This document shows positions 15,784 to 23,183 of a stretch of 64,000 bases of DNA, one piece after another (position 1 is the stretch's first letter; each line of letters starts with the position of its first letter). The translations under genes and the position numbers were made by a program. The stretch comes from JBCCQH01 sp039024435 (GTDB taxonomy: Bacteria > Bacteroidota > Bacteroidia > J057 > JADKCL01), in assembly GCA_039024435.1 (NCBI GenBank), contig JBCCQH010000010.1, forward strand, positions 1 through 64,000, read 5' to 3'. The notes below the pieces were generated by a model. It was not told where the DNA came from and ran no database searches. It saw only the letters and a program-made list of their open reading frames with translations.

Positions 15784-18700
15784 TTAGCTATTCTTGCTTA
15801 ACATAATTTCGCGCTCGACGTAGTACATCCCAATTTCGCCTTTGTTTTTGACGGCGATCTTGCCGCGGGGGGTACACTGAAAATGGTCTTTGACGAGCGA
15901 GTAGGTCGCTTCCGAAATGTTGACCTGACCGACGGCGGCGGAACTCTCCATCCGGGAGGCAGTATTGACCGTATCGCCCCAGATATCGTACTGAAATTTG
16001 TTGAGCCCGACGATGCCAGCGACTACGGGCCCAGTGTGGATCCCCAGACGCAGTTCAAAAGTACCTTCTCCCCGCGCATCGCGCTCGGTCTTGAGTTCCC
16101 GCATGAAATCCCGGATTTCGAGGGCCGCCCGAAGGATGTCAACGGGATGGGAAGCATTGGCGATGGGCAGGCCGCCGGCGCACATGTAAGCGTCCCCGAT
16201 GGTTTTGATCTTTTCCAGCCCGTGCCGGTCGACAATCTCATCGAACCGGCGAAAGCAAAAATCGATTTCCCGCACGAGCTCCTCCGGGGTCAGCATCTCG
16301 GAAATTTTGGTGAAGTCCTTGAAATCGGTGAACATCACAGTGACCTGATCAAAATAGCGGGGCTGGGCTTTGCCGTGGTTCTTGAGCTCGGCGGCGGTTT
16401 CTTTGGGCAAAATATTGAGCAGCAGTGCGTCCGACTTCTGCATTTCCTGGGCGATGGTTTCTTTTTGCTTTTCGAGGATGAGCACTTGCTGGCGAATCTC
16501 TTCGGTGCGTTCGGCGACGATGCCTTCCAGGCGGCGTTTTTGTTCGCGGAGGCGCTGGGTGCGCAGGCGTACGATCGCCACGACCACCAGCCCAGCCAAA
16601 GCGGCGTAGCCCAGGTAGGCCCAAAAGGTGCGGTACCAGGGCGCAAAAATCACGAATTTGTACTCGGCCACTTCACTGATCGTGCCGTAGATATTGCGCG
16701 CCTTGACCTTGAAGGTGTAGGTGCCCTCGGCGAGGTTGGTGTATTCGCGGGCCTTCTCGACCGACCACTCGGACCAGCTTGCGTCCTGCCCTTCTAGCAT
16801 GACGCTGTAGCGCAACTTTTTGGGGTAATCGTAAAACAGCGCCGCGTACTCAAACTTGAGGTGGTTGTAAGCGTAGGGCAGGCGGTGGACGTAGTGCTCG
16901 GGCTGTTGCGTCGTGGGCAAGCCATTGGCATCGGTGTAGGCCCCACGGAAGATGGTCGAGTCGTCGTTCAGGGTCACGTGCCGGATGAGGCAATGGTAAG
17001 GCAAGCGGTAATTTTTCTCGGTTTTGGGATCGTAGCGCACCAGTGCTTCCACGCCGCCGAACCACACAATGCCAGTGGGATCTTCGTAGATGGAAAAGAC
17101 ATCGGAAATGGGGGCCCGAATGATGGGCAGAGAATCGTAGACAAAGCGGCCATCTGGCTGCTTGCGCAGAATTCCGGTTTGGAAGTCCGTGGTCACCCAC
17201 ACATCCCCGGCGCGGGTTTCGGTGAGGTTGTAGGCAATCCGGGAGCCATCGGAAAAAGAAGTCCCGAACGTAGAATCGGGCACCAAGCGGTTTTGGTCGA
17301 CATCGAAGCGCAGGATGCCTTTTTCCGTTCCAAAGACGATGCGGTTCTGCAGGGTACGAACCTCGACAAAGCCCAAGGAGGCATCGAAACCGTGGGTCGA
17401 ATCCAGGGTAAAAACGCGGTCGGGATGCCCTGGCGGCAAGGTCAGATCGATGCGGGAGATCCCGTCGTAAGTTGCCCAGAGGTAGCGTGAGTCCGGGGAA
17501 TCGGCCAGATTGTTACCGAGGTGCGGAAGTGAGTCTACGGCTCCACTTTGTTCCCAGGCACCATCCCTAAATCTAATTTGTAGGACTTCATTTCCGGTGG
17601 TTGCAACGTACAACTGATCGGGGTCGATGTGGGATTGGATGCCTCCTGCAACTCCATCCGAGCTGATCACTTTCTGGGGGGGACCGTTCCCCTCTTTGTA
17701 AAAAATTCCTCCGTAGGCAATGGCAATTACCCCGTCCCGCCAGGAAAAAATATCGTATACCTCCGAAGTAATACCAGGCTCGGGGTTAAATTTAACTTCC
17801 TTCCTCGGATTGCCGTCGAGCGCCGAAGAATACCAACCTCTGATTGTGCCGACGTGCAGTTCATCGCCTTCGAAATGGGTACACAAAACAAAATCGAGCA
17901 CACCGTCCCTTTCATCCAGCAGCCGAATCGGGCTGGCGTACTCAATTCGACTGGCCCCGAGAAACAACGCCGTCCAAATCGCATTTTCGCGGTCCCGATA
18001 TTTAAATACGACTTGTCCCTGTTGCAAACCACTTTCTTCTCCGAGTACGTACTGAAAATTCCCGGAAGAGTCCAGAACGGCCATACCCGCCCCATTCGTT
18101 CCCACCAGAATTTCCCGGGAAGGCAGACGCGTCGCATTGAATATACTCATGGACGGCAAGTCCGTACTGATCTCGGAAAAAATACCCTCCCGAAACTCCA
18201 GAACATCCCCTTCCCTCAATATGATCATAAGGCTGGGATCTCCATAACGATGATCGGGAAAAGGAAAAATCGCGCGAATCTCCCCGAAGCGCGTCAGTTC
18301 CGGTAGGTTGATCTTTGCGAAACGCCCGTCAATGAACTGAAGAATAGATCCGGTTGTAGTCGCAAACAGCTCCCCATCTTCGGCAAAAATGCGGACAAAA
18401 TCATCGGACTCATCCCAAACAGCAATCTTTTTGCCATCCCATCGAAATAAATAGTCCTTGCTCAGGAACCAGATGTTTCCCGCGTGTTCAACTACCCGGG
18501 TAATGCGACCAAAATCCCGGGCAGAATCAGGAATCTCTTCTCTGATGGAAGTAAACTCAGTTCCACCGATTGAATCAGCCGACAGATAGCCACAGTCATC
18601 GACTCCCCCCGAGAAAACCTTGCCTTCGGCATCCACGGCAAATTTGTAATACAGCTTGTTTTGGGTGTTGGGGACGGCATCCCACTTGTCCCCATCAAAA

Positions 18701-18939
18701 ACCAGGATTCCACTGGCATTTGCCATGATGATCCGACCAATTCGATCCTGAACGACACAAAAATTTTGGGGGCTGCTCATGTACTGATCCGACGCATAGA
18801 CACTCGGTGGGAAGTTGACGATCAGTGGATTTACCGCCTGGCCGGTCAGGTTATTCAAACACACCAGGGACAGCAGTAGCATTAGAACGCATGACCGAAA
18901 ATTCTGCAATAAATGATAATTGAGGGGAAGTTTGCGCAC
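15784..18939 (-). CDS. Sensor adenylate cyclase: beta-propeller ectodomain, Y_Y_Y, TM, class III cyclase
   Basis: A 1051-residue membrane protein. Signal peptide (about 10-35), then a periplasmic two-component-regulator-like beta-propeller (about 45-690) and a Y_Y_Y immunoglobulin-like domain (TYTFKVKARNIYG). One transmembrane helix (AYLGYAALAGLVVVAIVRL) leads into a coiled coil and a class III cyclase domain. Metal-binding Asp residues sit in FTDFKDFT; adenine-type specificity residues are present (Lys in KTIGDAYM, Asp in YDIWGDTVN). It should make cAMP in the cytoplasm in response to a periplasmic signal. This is the ectodomain usually seen on hybrid histidine kinases, here joined directly to a cyclase. 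The start is GTG at 18937-18939. Confidence 0.88.
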   Translation of the reverse strand: MRKLPLNYHLLQNFRSCVLMLLLSLVCLNNLTGQAVNPLIVNFPPSVYASDQYMSSPQNFCVVQDRIGRIIMANASGILVFDGDKWDAVPNTQNKLYYKFAVDAEGKVFSGGVDDCGYLSADSIGGTEFTSIREEIPDSARDFGRITRVVEHAGNIWFLSKDYLFRWDGKKIAVWDESDDFVRIFAEDGELFATTTGSILQFIDGRFAKINLPELTRFGEIRAIFPFPDHRYGDPSLMIILREGDVLEFREGIFSEISTDLPSMSIFNATRLPSREILVGTNGAGMAVLDSSGNFQYVLGEESGLQQGQVVFKYRDRENAIWTALFLGASRIEYASPIRLLDERDGVLDFVLCTHFEGDELHVGTIRGWYSSALDGNPRKEVKFNPEPGITSEVYDIFSWRDGVIAIAYGGIFYKEGNGPPQKVISSDGVAGGIQSHIDPDQLYVATTGNEVLQIRFRDGAWEQSGAVDSLPHLGNNLADSPDSRYLWATYDGISRIDLTLPPGHPDRVFTLDSTHGFDASLGFVEVRTLQNRIVFGTEKGILRFDVDQNRLVPDSTFGTSFSDGSRIAYNLTETRAGDVWVTTDFQTGILRKQPDGRFVYDSLPIIRAPISDVFSIYEDPTGIVWFGGVEALVRYDPKTEKNYRLPYHCLIRHVTLNDDSTIFRGAYTDANGLPTTQQPEHYVHRLPYAYNHLKFEYAALFYDYPKKLRYSVMLEGQDASWSEWSVEKAREYTNLAEGTYTFKVKARNIYGTISEVAEYKFVIFAPWYRTFWAYLGYAALAGLVVVAIVRLRTQRLREQKRRLEGIVAERTEEIRQQVLILEKQKETIAQEMQKSDALLLNILPKETAAELKNHGKAQPRYFDQVTVMFTDFKDFTKISEMLTPEELVREIDFCFRRFDEIVDRHGLEKIKTIGDAYMCAGGLPIANASHPVDILRAALEIRDFMRELKTERDARGEGTFELRLGIHTGPVVAGIVGLNKFQYDIWGDTVNTASRMESSAAVGQVNISEATYSLVKDHFQCTPRGKIAVKNKGEIGMYYVEREIMLSKNS

Positions 18940-19042
18940 AAGTATTGAGAAGAAATTGCATCAAAAACGGAGGACCGAGCCACACAATGAAAATATAGTC
19001 GATATTACATTGCAAAAAAAGTCATACCCAAATATCTTTATC

Positions 19043-19468
19043 ATGATCGACAACGAACAAAGTACCAAAAAAACCAAAAGCTCTAACGTTATGGCTTATT
19101 CAGGACACGGAACGGTAATCTCTGGCGGCCAGGCCCAAGGCGACGCCCGTGTGCACGTCAACAGCAACGGCGGTGATACCCATTATGAATCCGGCGTCGA
19201 CTACGACGCAATCAACAACACCTCCGAAAACATCGAACCCGGACAGGTGGTCTTCCTCGAATGGGATGGCGCCCACGTCAGCGTAGCCTCCATCGGCAAG
19301 CGCGCCGTCGGCGATGTTTCCGCCAACGGCACCTTCATCACCATCACCGATCCCGGAGATACTGGCCTCGAAGGCGAGGTCGACATCTCCAGCGGATACG
19401 ACAGTTTTGGGGGCGCCACCGAAGTCAGTTGTGCCGACATGGACGGCGCGGCTTCTTACCTCGAGTAA
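19043..19468 (+). CDS. Small Gly/Asp-rich protein of unknown function
   Basis: A 141-residue acidic protein, rich in Gly, Asp, Ser and Val, with a beta-strand-like pattern (VVFLEWDGAHVSVASIGKRAVGDV) and no signal peptide. The C-terminal third (EGEVDISSGYDSFGGATEV, one Cys at SCADMD) is strongly acidic. No family recognised. The frame is open from 18920 but ATG at 19043 is close to a TATCTTTA box at about 19034, and a later ATG at 19091 (MAYSGHG) is also possible. The gene lies 72 bp upstream of a transglutaminase-fold gene on the same strand, and the pair is bounded by unrelated DNA, so the two probably work together. Confidence 0.6.
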   Translation: MIDNEQSTKKTKSSNVMAYSGHGTVISGGQAQGDARVHVNSNGGDTHYESGVDYDAINNTSENIEPGQVVFLEWDGAHVSVASIGKRAVGDVSANGTFITITDPGDTGLEGEVDISSGYDSFGGATEVSCADMDGAASYLE

Positions 19469-19540
19469 GACCCGCCCCCATCACTCACTGACCGTTATCG
19501 GCCGCTGCCCTCCGCAGCGGTCCCATCACTATTGTACCCT

Positions 19541-20962
19541 ATGCTAGACCAAATCCGCAAAAAAACCCGGCGCGTCGCCCTGCTCGGGATCAAGTTCCGG
19601 TGGGAAGGCCGGGACCACACCAATGCCTCCACCGCCATCCTCCCCGAAATCGCCGGCTGGACCCCCAGCCGCCGCTCGGTCGCCGCCTACTGCATCAAGG
19701 ACACCCGAGAAACCATCGAAAAAGGAAAGCTGCAAGTGGCCGCCCACTTCCGGAAAAGAACCCCCGGTGGCCGCATCCAAGTGCGCACCCGCGACATTCC
19801 CGTCCACATCAAGGACGTATTTACCGGGCAAATCGTTGAGCGCAAACGCGGCCTCAAAGCCCTGGGCAGCGCCCGGCCCACCACCGTTTTTTTCAGCGAC
19901 AGCAGCCATTCGGTCTACCGCGGAAAGCACGCCTACGTCCCGCTCACCCTGGAAGACGTGCGCTTCCCGGAACTCGGGGTCGGCATCTACGACGTGAATT
20001 GGCACTGGGAGTACCGGCTGCTCGACGAAGAGAAAAGCACCAAGCGCGAGGACGTCTGGGAAAAACGGTGGCGCAACCTCACCATCACCCAGCACCGCAT
20101 CTACGTCCTGCTCGAAGCCCCCAAATTTCCCTGGATGCCCAGCCTGCTGCCCAACTTCTTGCAGGCCGCACCATTTCCCGGACCTCCCGGCCAGCACGCC
20201 CTCAACGTGGCCTGCGAGTGGGCCCGCGGCGCCAAAACCCGCTCCGAAATCGCCCGGCGCATCACCCAAGGCATCAACCGATCCGGCCGCTTCGTCTACG
20301 ACGTCAATCCCCACTACTACGAGTGGGCCACCCTCGATGAAATCAGCCTGATCGGAGACCAATCTGAGGCCATGCTCAGTCAGAAACTGCCCGTATTCCA
20401 CTTTGGGAAAGTGATGGAGCGCCTCGACGGTGGGCACGGACTGGGCGAAAAAGCCAACTGCATCGACTGTGCCCTGATGGTGATGACCCTCGCCAATATC
20501 CTGGGCTGCGACCTCCAGGTGAGCAAGCTCCAGGCCAGCGACAACACCGACACCGCCGACCCCAACTTCTACACCGACAACCGGTTTGCCGTAAACCGAA
20601 TCCGGGCCATCGGGCATCCCGATTCGGAAACGACCCTGCAAGGATTGCAAAACGACGGAAAACACTACTTCAGTTTCCACGCCGTGGCCTGGGACCTGCC
20701 CGAGGAATTGGGGCAGATCTCGGAAGACACTATGGATGTGTCCACCGAGGAAATCAGCGGGCAGTTGCGCATCTACGACGCCTGCGTCGAATTTGTCGAG
20801 GAAACCGAAGACGGGGAAACCTACACCAGCGCCGCCGATTTGCCTTTTGCCGAAGCCGATGCCCAGCCCGGCTACCGCAACCTTCTGGCGGCGGCCCTCC
20901 CCGAAGGCCGCGACCGCTGCCGATTCCAGACCGCGACCGTGATCCGCCCACAGATCAATTGA
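19541..20962 (+). CDS. Predicted transglutaminase-fold Cys-His-Asp enzyme
   Basis: A 473-residue cytoplasmic protein (no signal peptide). The C-terminal half carries an apparent papain/transglutaminase-like triad: Cys in KANCIDCAL (C307), His in YFSFHAVAW (H380) and Asp in IYDACVEF (D413), each embedded in hydrophobic strands as in that fold. The middle has a W-rich ITQHRIYVLLEAPKFPW segment and an ALNVACEWARGA helix preceding the triad. The N-terminal 150 residues look like a beta domain. Function is unknown: protease, amidase or crosslinking enzyme are all possible. The frame begins with TTG at 19532; the ATG at 19541 is preferred. Partner of the Gly/Asp-rich protein upstream. Confidence 0.6.
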   Translation: MLDQIRKKTRRVALLGIKFRWEGRDHTNASTAILPEIAGWTPSRRSVAAYCIKDTRETIEKGKLQVAAHFRKRTPGGRIQVRTRDIPVHIKDVFTGQIVERKRGLKALGSARPTTVFFSDSSHSVYRGKHAYVPLTLEDVRFPELGVGIYDVNWHWEYRLLDEEKSTKREDVWEKRWRNLTITQHRIYVLLEAPKFPWMPSLLPNFLQAAPFPGPPGQHALNVACEWARGAKTRSEIARRITQGINRSGRFVYDVNPHYYEWATLDEISLIGDQSEAMLSQKLPVFHFGKVMERLDGGHGLGEKANCIDCALMVMTLANILGCDLQVSKLQASDNTDTADPNFYTDNRFAVNRIRAIGHPDSETTLQGLQNDGKHYFSFHAVAWDLPEELGQISEDTMDVSTEEISGQLRIYDACVEFVEETEDGETYTSAADLPFAEADAQPGYRNLLAAALPEGRDRCRFQTATVIRPQIN

Positions 20963-21090
20963 TCCCGAATTTCCTTGCAAAAAAGCAAGCAAGCCGCCTT
21001 CGTAAGACCCGGCAACCCTCCGGACCACGCTGAACCATTGGCATCGGTCGGCCGGCGGTTCCCGGTGAATCCTCCGCAATGAAATCCCTA
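20963..21090. other. Intergenic DNA, no gene seen
   Basis: GC-rich spacer between the transglutaminase-fold gene and the MITE-like element at 21091. No promoter, hairpin or coding pattern stands out. Confidence 0.5.
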
Positions 21091-21254
21091 AGAGGCAGTT
21101 TAAAATTGGTTGGTGAAATTTGCTAGCGCAGATTTCTTTGTCTCTCGAAGCTCATTTTGGAGTCCATAGCCAAAGCTAGGGGCGAGAAAATAGCGGAAGA
21201 GGGGCGGAAAAAGAGGCCATTGCAAAATCACAGGATTAAATTTAAAGCGCCCCT
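21091..21254 (+). repeat. MITE-like family 1, intact copy A
   Basis: About 164 bp bounded by imperfect terminal inverted repeats: AGGCAGTTTAAAATTGG at the left and, on the opposite strand at the right, GGGGCGCTTTAAATTTAATCC. The inside shares most words with copy B at 46047 (AAATTTGCTAGCGCAGATT, CGAAGCTCAT, AGCTAGGGGCGA, GAAGAGGGGCGGAA, CAAAATCACAGGATTAAATT). CCCTAAG occurs on both sides, which could be a target duplication. No coding capacity. Confidence 0.75.
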
Positions 21255-21371
21255 AAGCCGCTCACCCGCAAAATAAAGATTCGGAGGAGCGCATCTCCCG
21301 GTCCGCAACCTAAGTATCGTTTGCCATTCCGCCGGAAAACGGCCATTTTCACGCCGGAAAACCACTCCCGT

Positions 21372-22106
21372 ATGCCCGCAGATCCGTCCAAAACCGTCCT
21401 CATCCTCGGCGCCAACTCGGATGTCGCCCGCCAAGCCATGCTTAAATATATAGCGCGCGGCGATGCGGTGATCGCGGCTTCGCGGTCCACCGCCGCCCTG
21501 GAACAATTTGCCCAAGCGGCGGATGCGCGACCAGACCGAATAACCGTGCGCTACTTTGACGCCGCAGACTTTGCTTCCCACGCCGAATTTTACCGATCCC
21601 TGCCCGCCAAACCCCACATCGTGGTCTATGCGGCAGGATTTCTCGTGCAAAACGAGCGCGCTCTGACTCATTTTCCCGATGCCTTGCAAATGATGAAGGT
21701 CCACTACGCCGGCGCCGTCTCGATTCTGAACCTCGTCGTGGCCGATTCCGAAAATCCCCATCTGGAGCGCATCGTGGGCCTGTCCTCACTTTCGGGGGTG
21801 CGGGGCCGCAAAAGCAACTTCGTCTACGGGAGCAGCAAAGCCGCTTTCACGACTTACCTCACCGGACTCCGCCAACTGCTTTATCCACGCGGGGTCAAAG
21901 TCCACATCATCGTCGCCGGTTACATCCGCAGCAAAATGACCGCTGGACTGGAACTGACCGAATCTTTGCTGTTGGAACCGGAATTCATCGCCCGCAGCGT
22001 CGTTTCCCCCGGCAATCGCCGCACCCTTGTCCCCGGCTGGAAATGGAAATTGATCTACCAAATCCTCCGCCTCCTCCCCGAGCGCCTGGTCGCAAAATTG
22101 CCTTGA
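21372..22106 (+). CDS. Short-chain dehydrogenase/reductase (SDR)
   Basis: A 244-residue Rossmann-fold oxidoreductase. The nucleotide-binding motif is GANSDVA (13-19), the catalytic Ser is in LSSLSGV (139-141), and the active-site pair is Y152-x3-K156 in VYGSSKAAF. The N-[GAS]-x-S-D-[IV]-A form of the glycine motif and the C-terminal GWKWKLIY-LLPERLV segment resemble SDRs that act on sugar or polyprenyl-linked substrates (DprE2-like), but substrate assignment is a guess. The frame starts at TTG 21321 within the repeat flank; ATG at 21372 gives the normal family start. Confidence 0.85.
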   Translation: MPADPSKTVLILGANSDVARQAMLKYIARGDAVIAASRSTAALEQFAQAADARPDRITVRYFDAADFASHAEFYRSLPAKPHIVVYAAGFLVQNERALTHFPDALQMMKVHYAGAVSILNLVVADSENPHLERIVGLSSLSGVRGRKSNFVYGSSKAAFTTYLTGLRQLLYPRGVKVHIIVAGYIRSKMTAGLELTESLLLEPEFIARSVVSPGNRRTLVPGWKWKLIYQILRLLPERLVAKLP

Positions 22107-22658
22107 CAATTTTCAATTACTCGATTTCCGATTTCCAATTCGCGCGTCTTGGACGCGCAAACAGCGATGAGCAAGTAACCCAAAACGTTGTTACAACCCG
22201 AGAACGTCGCAATAACCCGGAGATCGTAGCCGCACGGCACACCGTGCGGCCCCCGAGGATTTTCCGTGGTTAATTTCCAATTCTTCAATTTCCGATTTCC
22301 AATTCGCGCGTTCCGAACGCACACCCGGCAATCATAAAAAACGACCCAAAAGGTCGCTACCGGCGTGGACCGTAATCGCATTCACCTTCAAGTTTTTCAA
22401 TTGGATCCTATGCCGCGAAGGCTTTTTTATTTGAACGGCAGTGTGACGGGGGCGGCTACCGACCCGGCGGTACCAGGCTGTTCCGGGAGTTCGCCGGGCT
22501 CCGTCCCCCCGGCCTTGCGGACCGGTGCGACCAAAGTCCCTCCCATCCTTGCCGCAAAAAACCATTTCCAATGAAAAATTCCTGGTCCTCACTGCCCCCC
22601 AGCCACAAACCAGTGCGCGCCGCGCCCATCGCGAATCGAAAATTTTCTCCCAGAAATA
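22107..22658. repeat. Intergenic region with two copies of the hairpin repeat
   Basis: 552 bp without a convincing gene. Two copies of a block containing TTTCCGATTTCCAATTCGCG followed by a hairpin lie at about 22115-22160 (GCGCGTC-TTG-GACGCGC) and 22272-22330 (GCGTT-CCG-AACGC). Between them is another hairpin, CCGCACGG-CACA-CCGTGCGG (about 22230-22249), then CCGAGGATTTTCC, the same order as in the 1655-1935 gap. The remainder to 22658 shows no structure I can name. Confidence 0.6.
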
Positions 22659-23063
22659 CTACTGAATCGTGAGAATAAGTTCTTGGTAAGCGTCAGTTTG
22701 GGTACCAGAATCCCAATCGGTGTTCCGTACCCGGTTGTAGATGACCGAATCCTTCAGGCCGACTTTGGTAAACAGGCGGAACTCGGTGAAGACTTCGCTG
22801 GGCAATACGTCACGCTGCGTCGCCTCGCCGTAGCTGTACACCGTCGTGCGCTCCCCTGGAGCGGCGACACTGTTGCCGAGCACAATGAAGGTGTCGGGAC
22901 CGTCTTTGGCCTGCACCCGCAATTCAATCGCGGTGGCATTCTCCACGATGAAGCGCGTCTGAAAGGCATCATCCATGGATTCCTTGTCGCAGGAAACCAA
23001 ACCAATGGCCAAAAATGCGAACAGAAAAGGCAGCAGAGCAGAAAATTTGAGTGATGATTGCAT
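22659..23063 (-). CDS. Small putative lipoprotein
   Basis: A 134-residue exported protein. The N-terminus (MQSSLKFSALLPFLFAFLAIGLVSC) is a signal sequence with an LVSC lipobox, so Cys25 should be lipidated. The mature part is a small beta-rich domain (FIVENATAIELRVQAKDG ... TFIVLGNSVAAPGE) with no recognised family. The frame is open upstream to 23165, but ATG at 23061-23063 begins the signal sequence. Monocistronic and divergent from the VIT/VWA gene, 120 bp away. Confidence 0.65.
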   Translation of the reverse strand: MQSSLKFSALLPFLFAFLAIGLVSCDKESMDDAFQTRFIVENATAIELRVQAKDGPDTFIVLGNSVAAPGERTTVYSYGEATQRDVLPSEVFTEFRLFTKVGLKDSVIYNRVRNTDWDSGTQTDAYQELILTIQ

Positions 23064-23183
23064 GTCCAGCAAATGATTAAGGACATTAAAGATAGGGAAT
23101 TTCTCGGGAGAGCGCCGGTCGGAGGCGCGGCCATTTGCCCAACAAGGACCCACATAAATCAGCATTTTTCCGAAATTGCCGCC

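Noticed and set aside
19043..19468. PAAR or baseplate-type protein for the small Gly/Asp-rich gene
   Set aside because: The GHG and Gly-rich words gave a passing resemblance, but the PAAR repeat pattern and zinc-binding His/Cys set are not present, and no secretion-system genes are nearby.
19544..21079. 511-codon open frame antisense to the transglutaminase-fold gene
   Set aside because: Composition is dominated by Gly, Val, Asp and His as expected of an antisense shadow; the sense strand has motif conservation and operon context.
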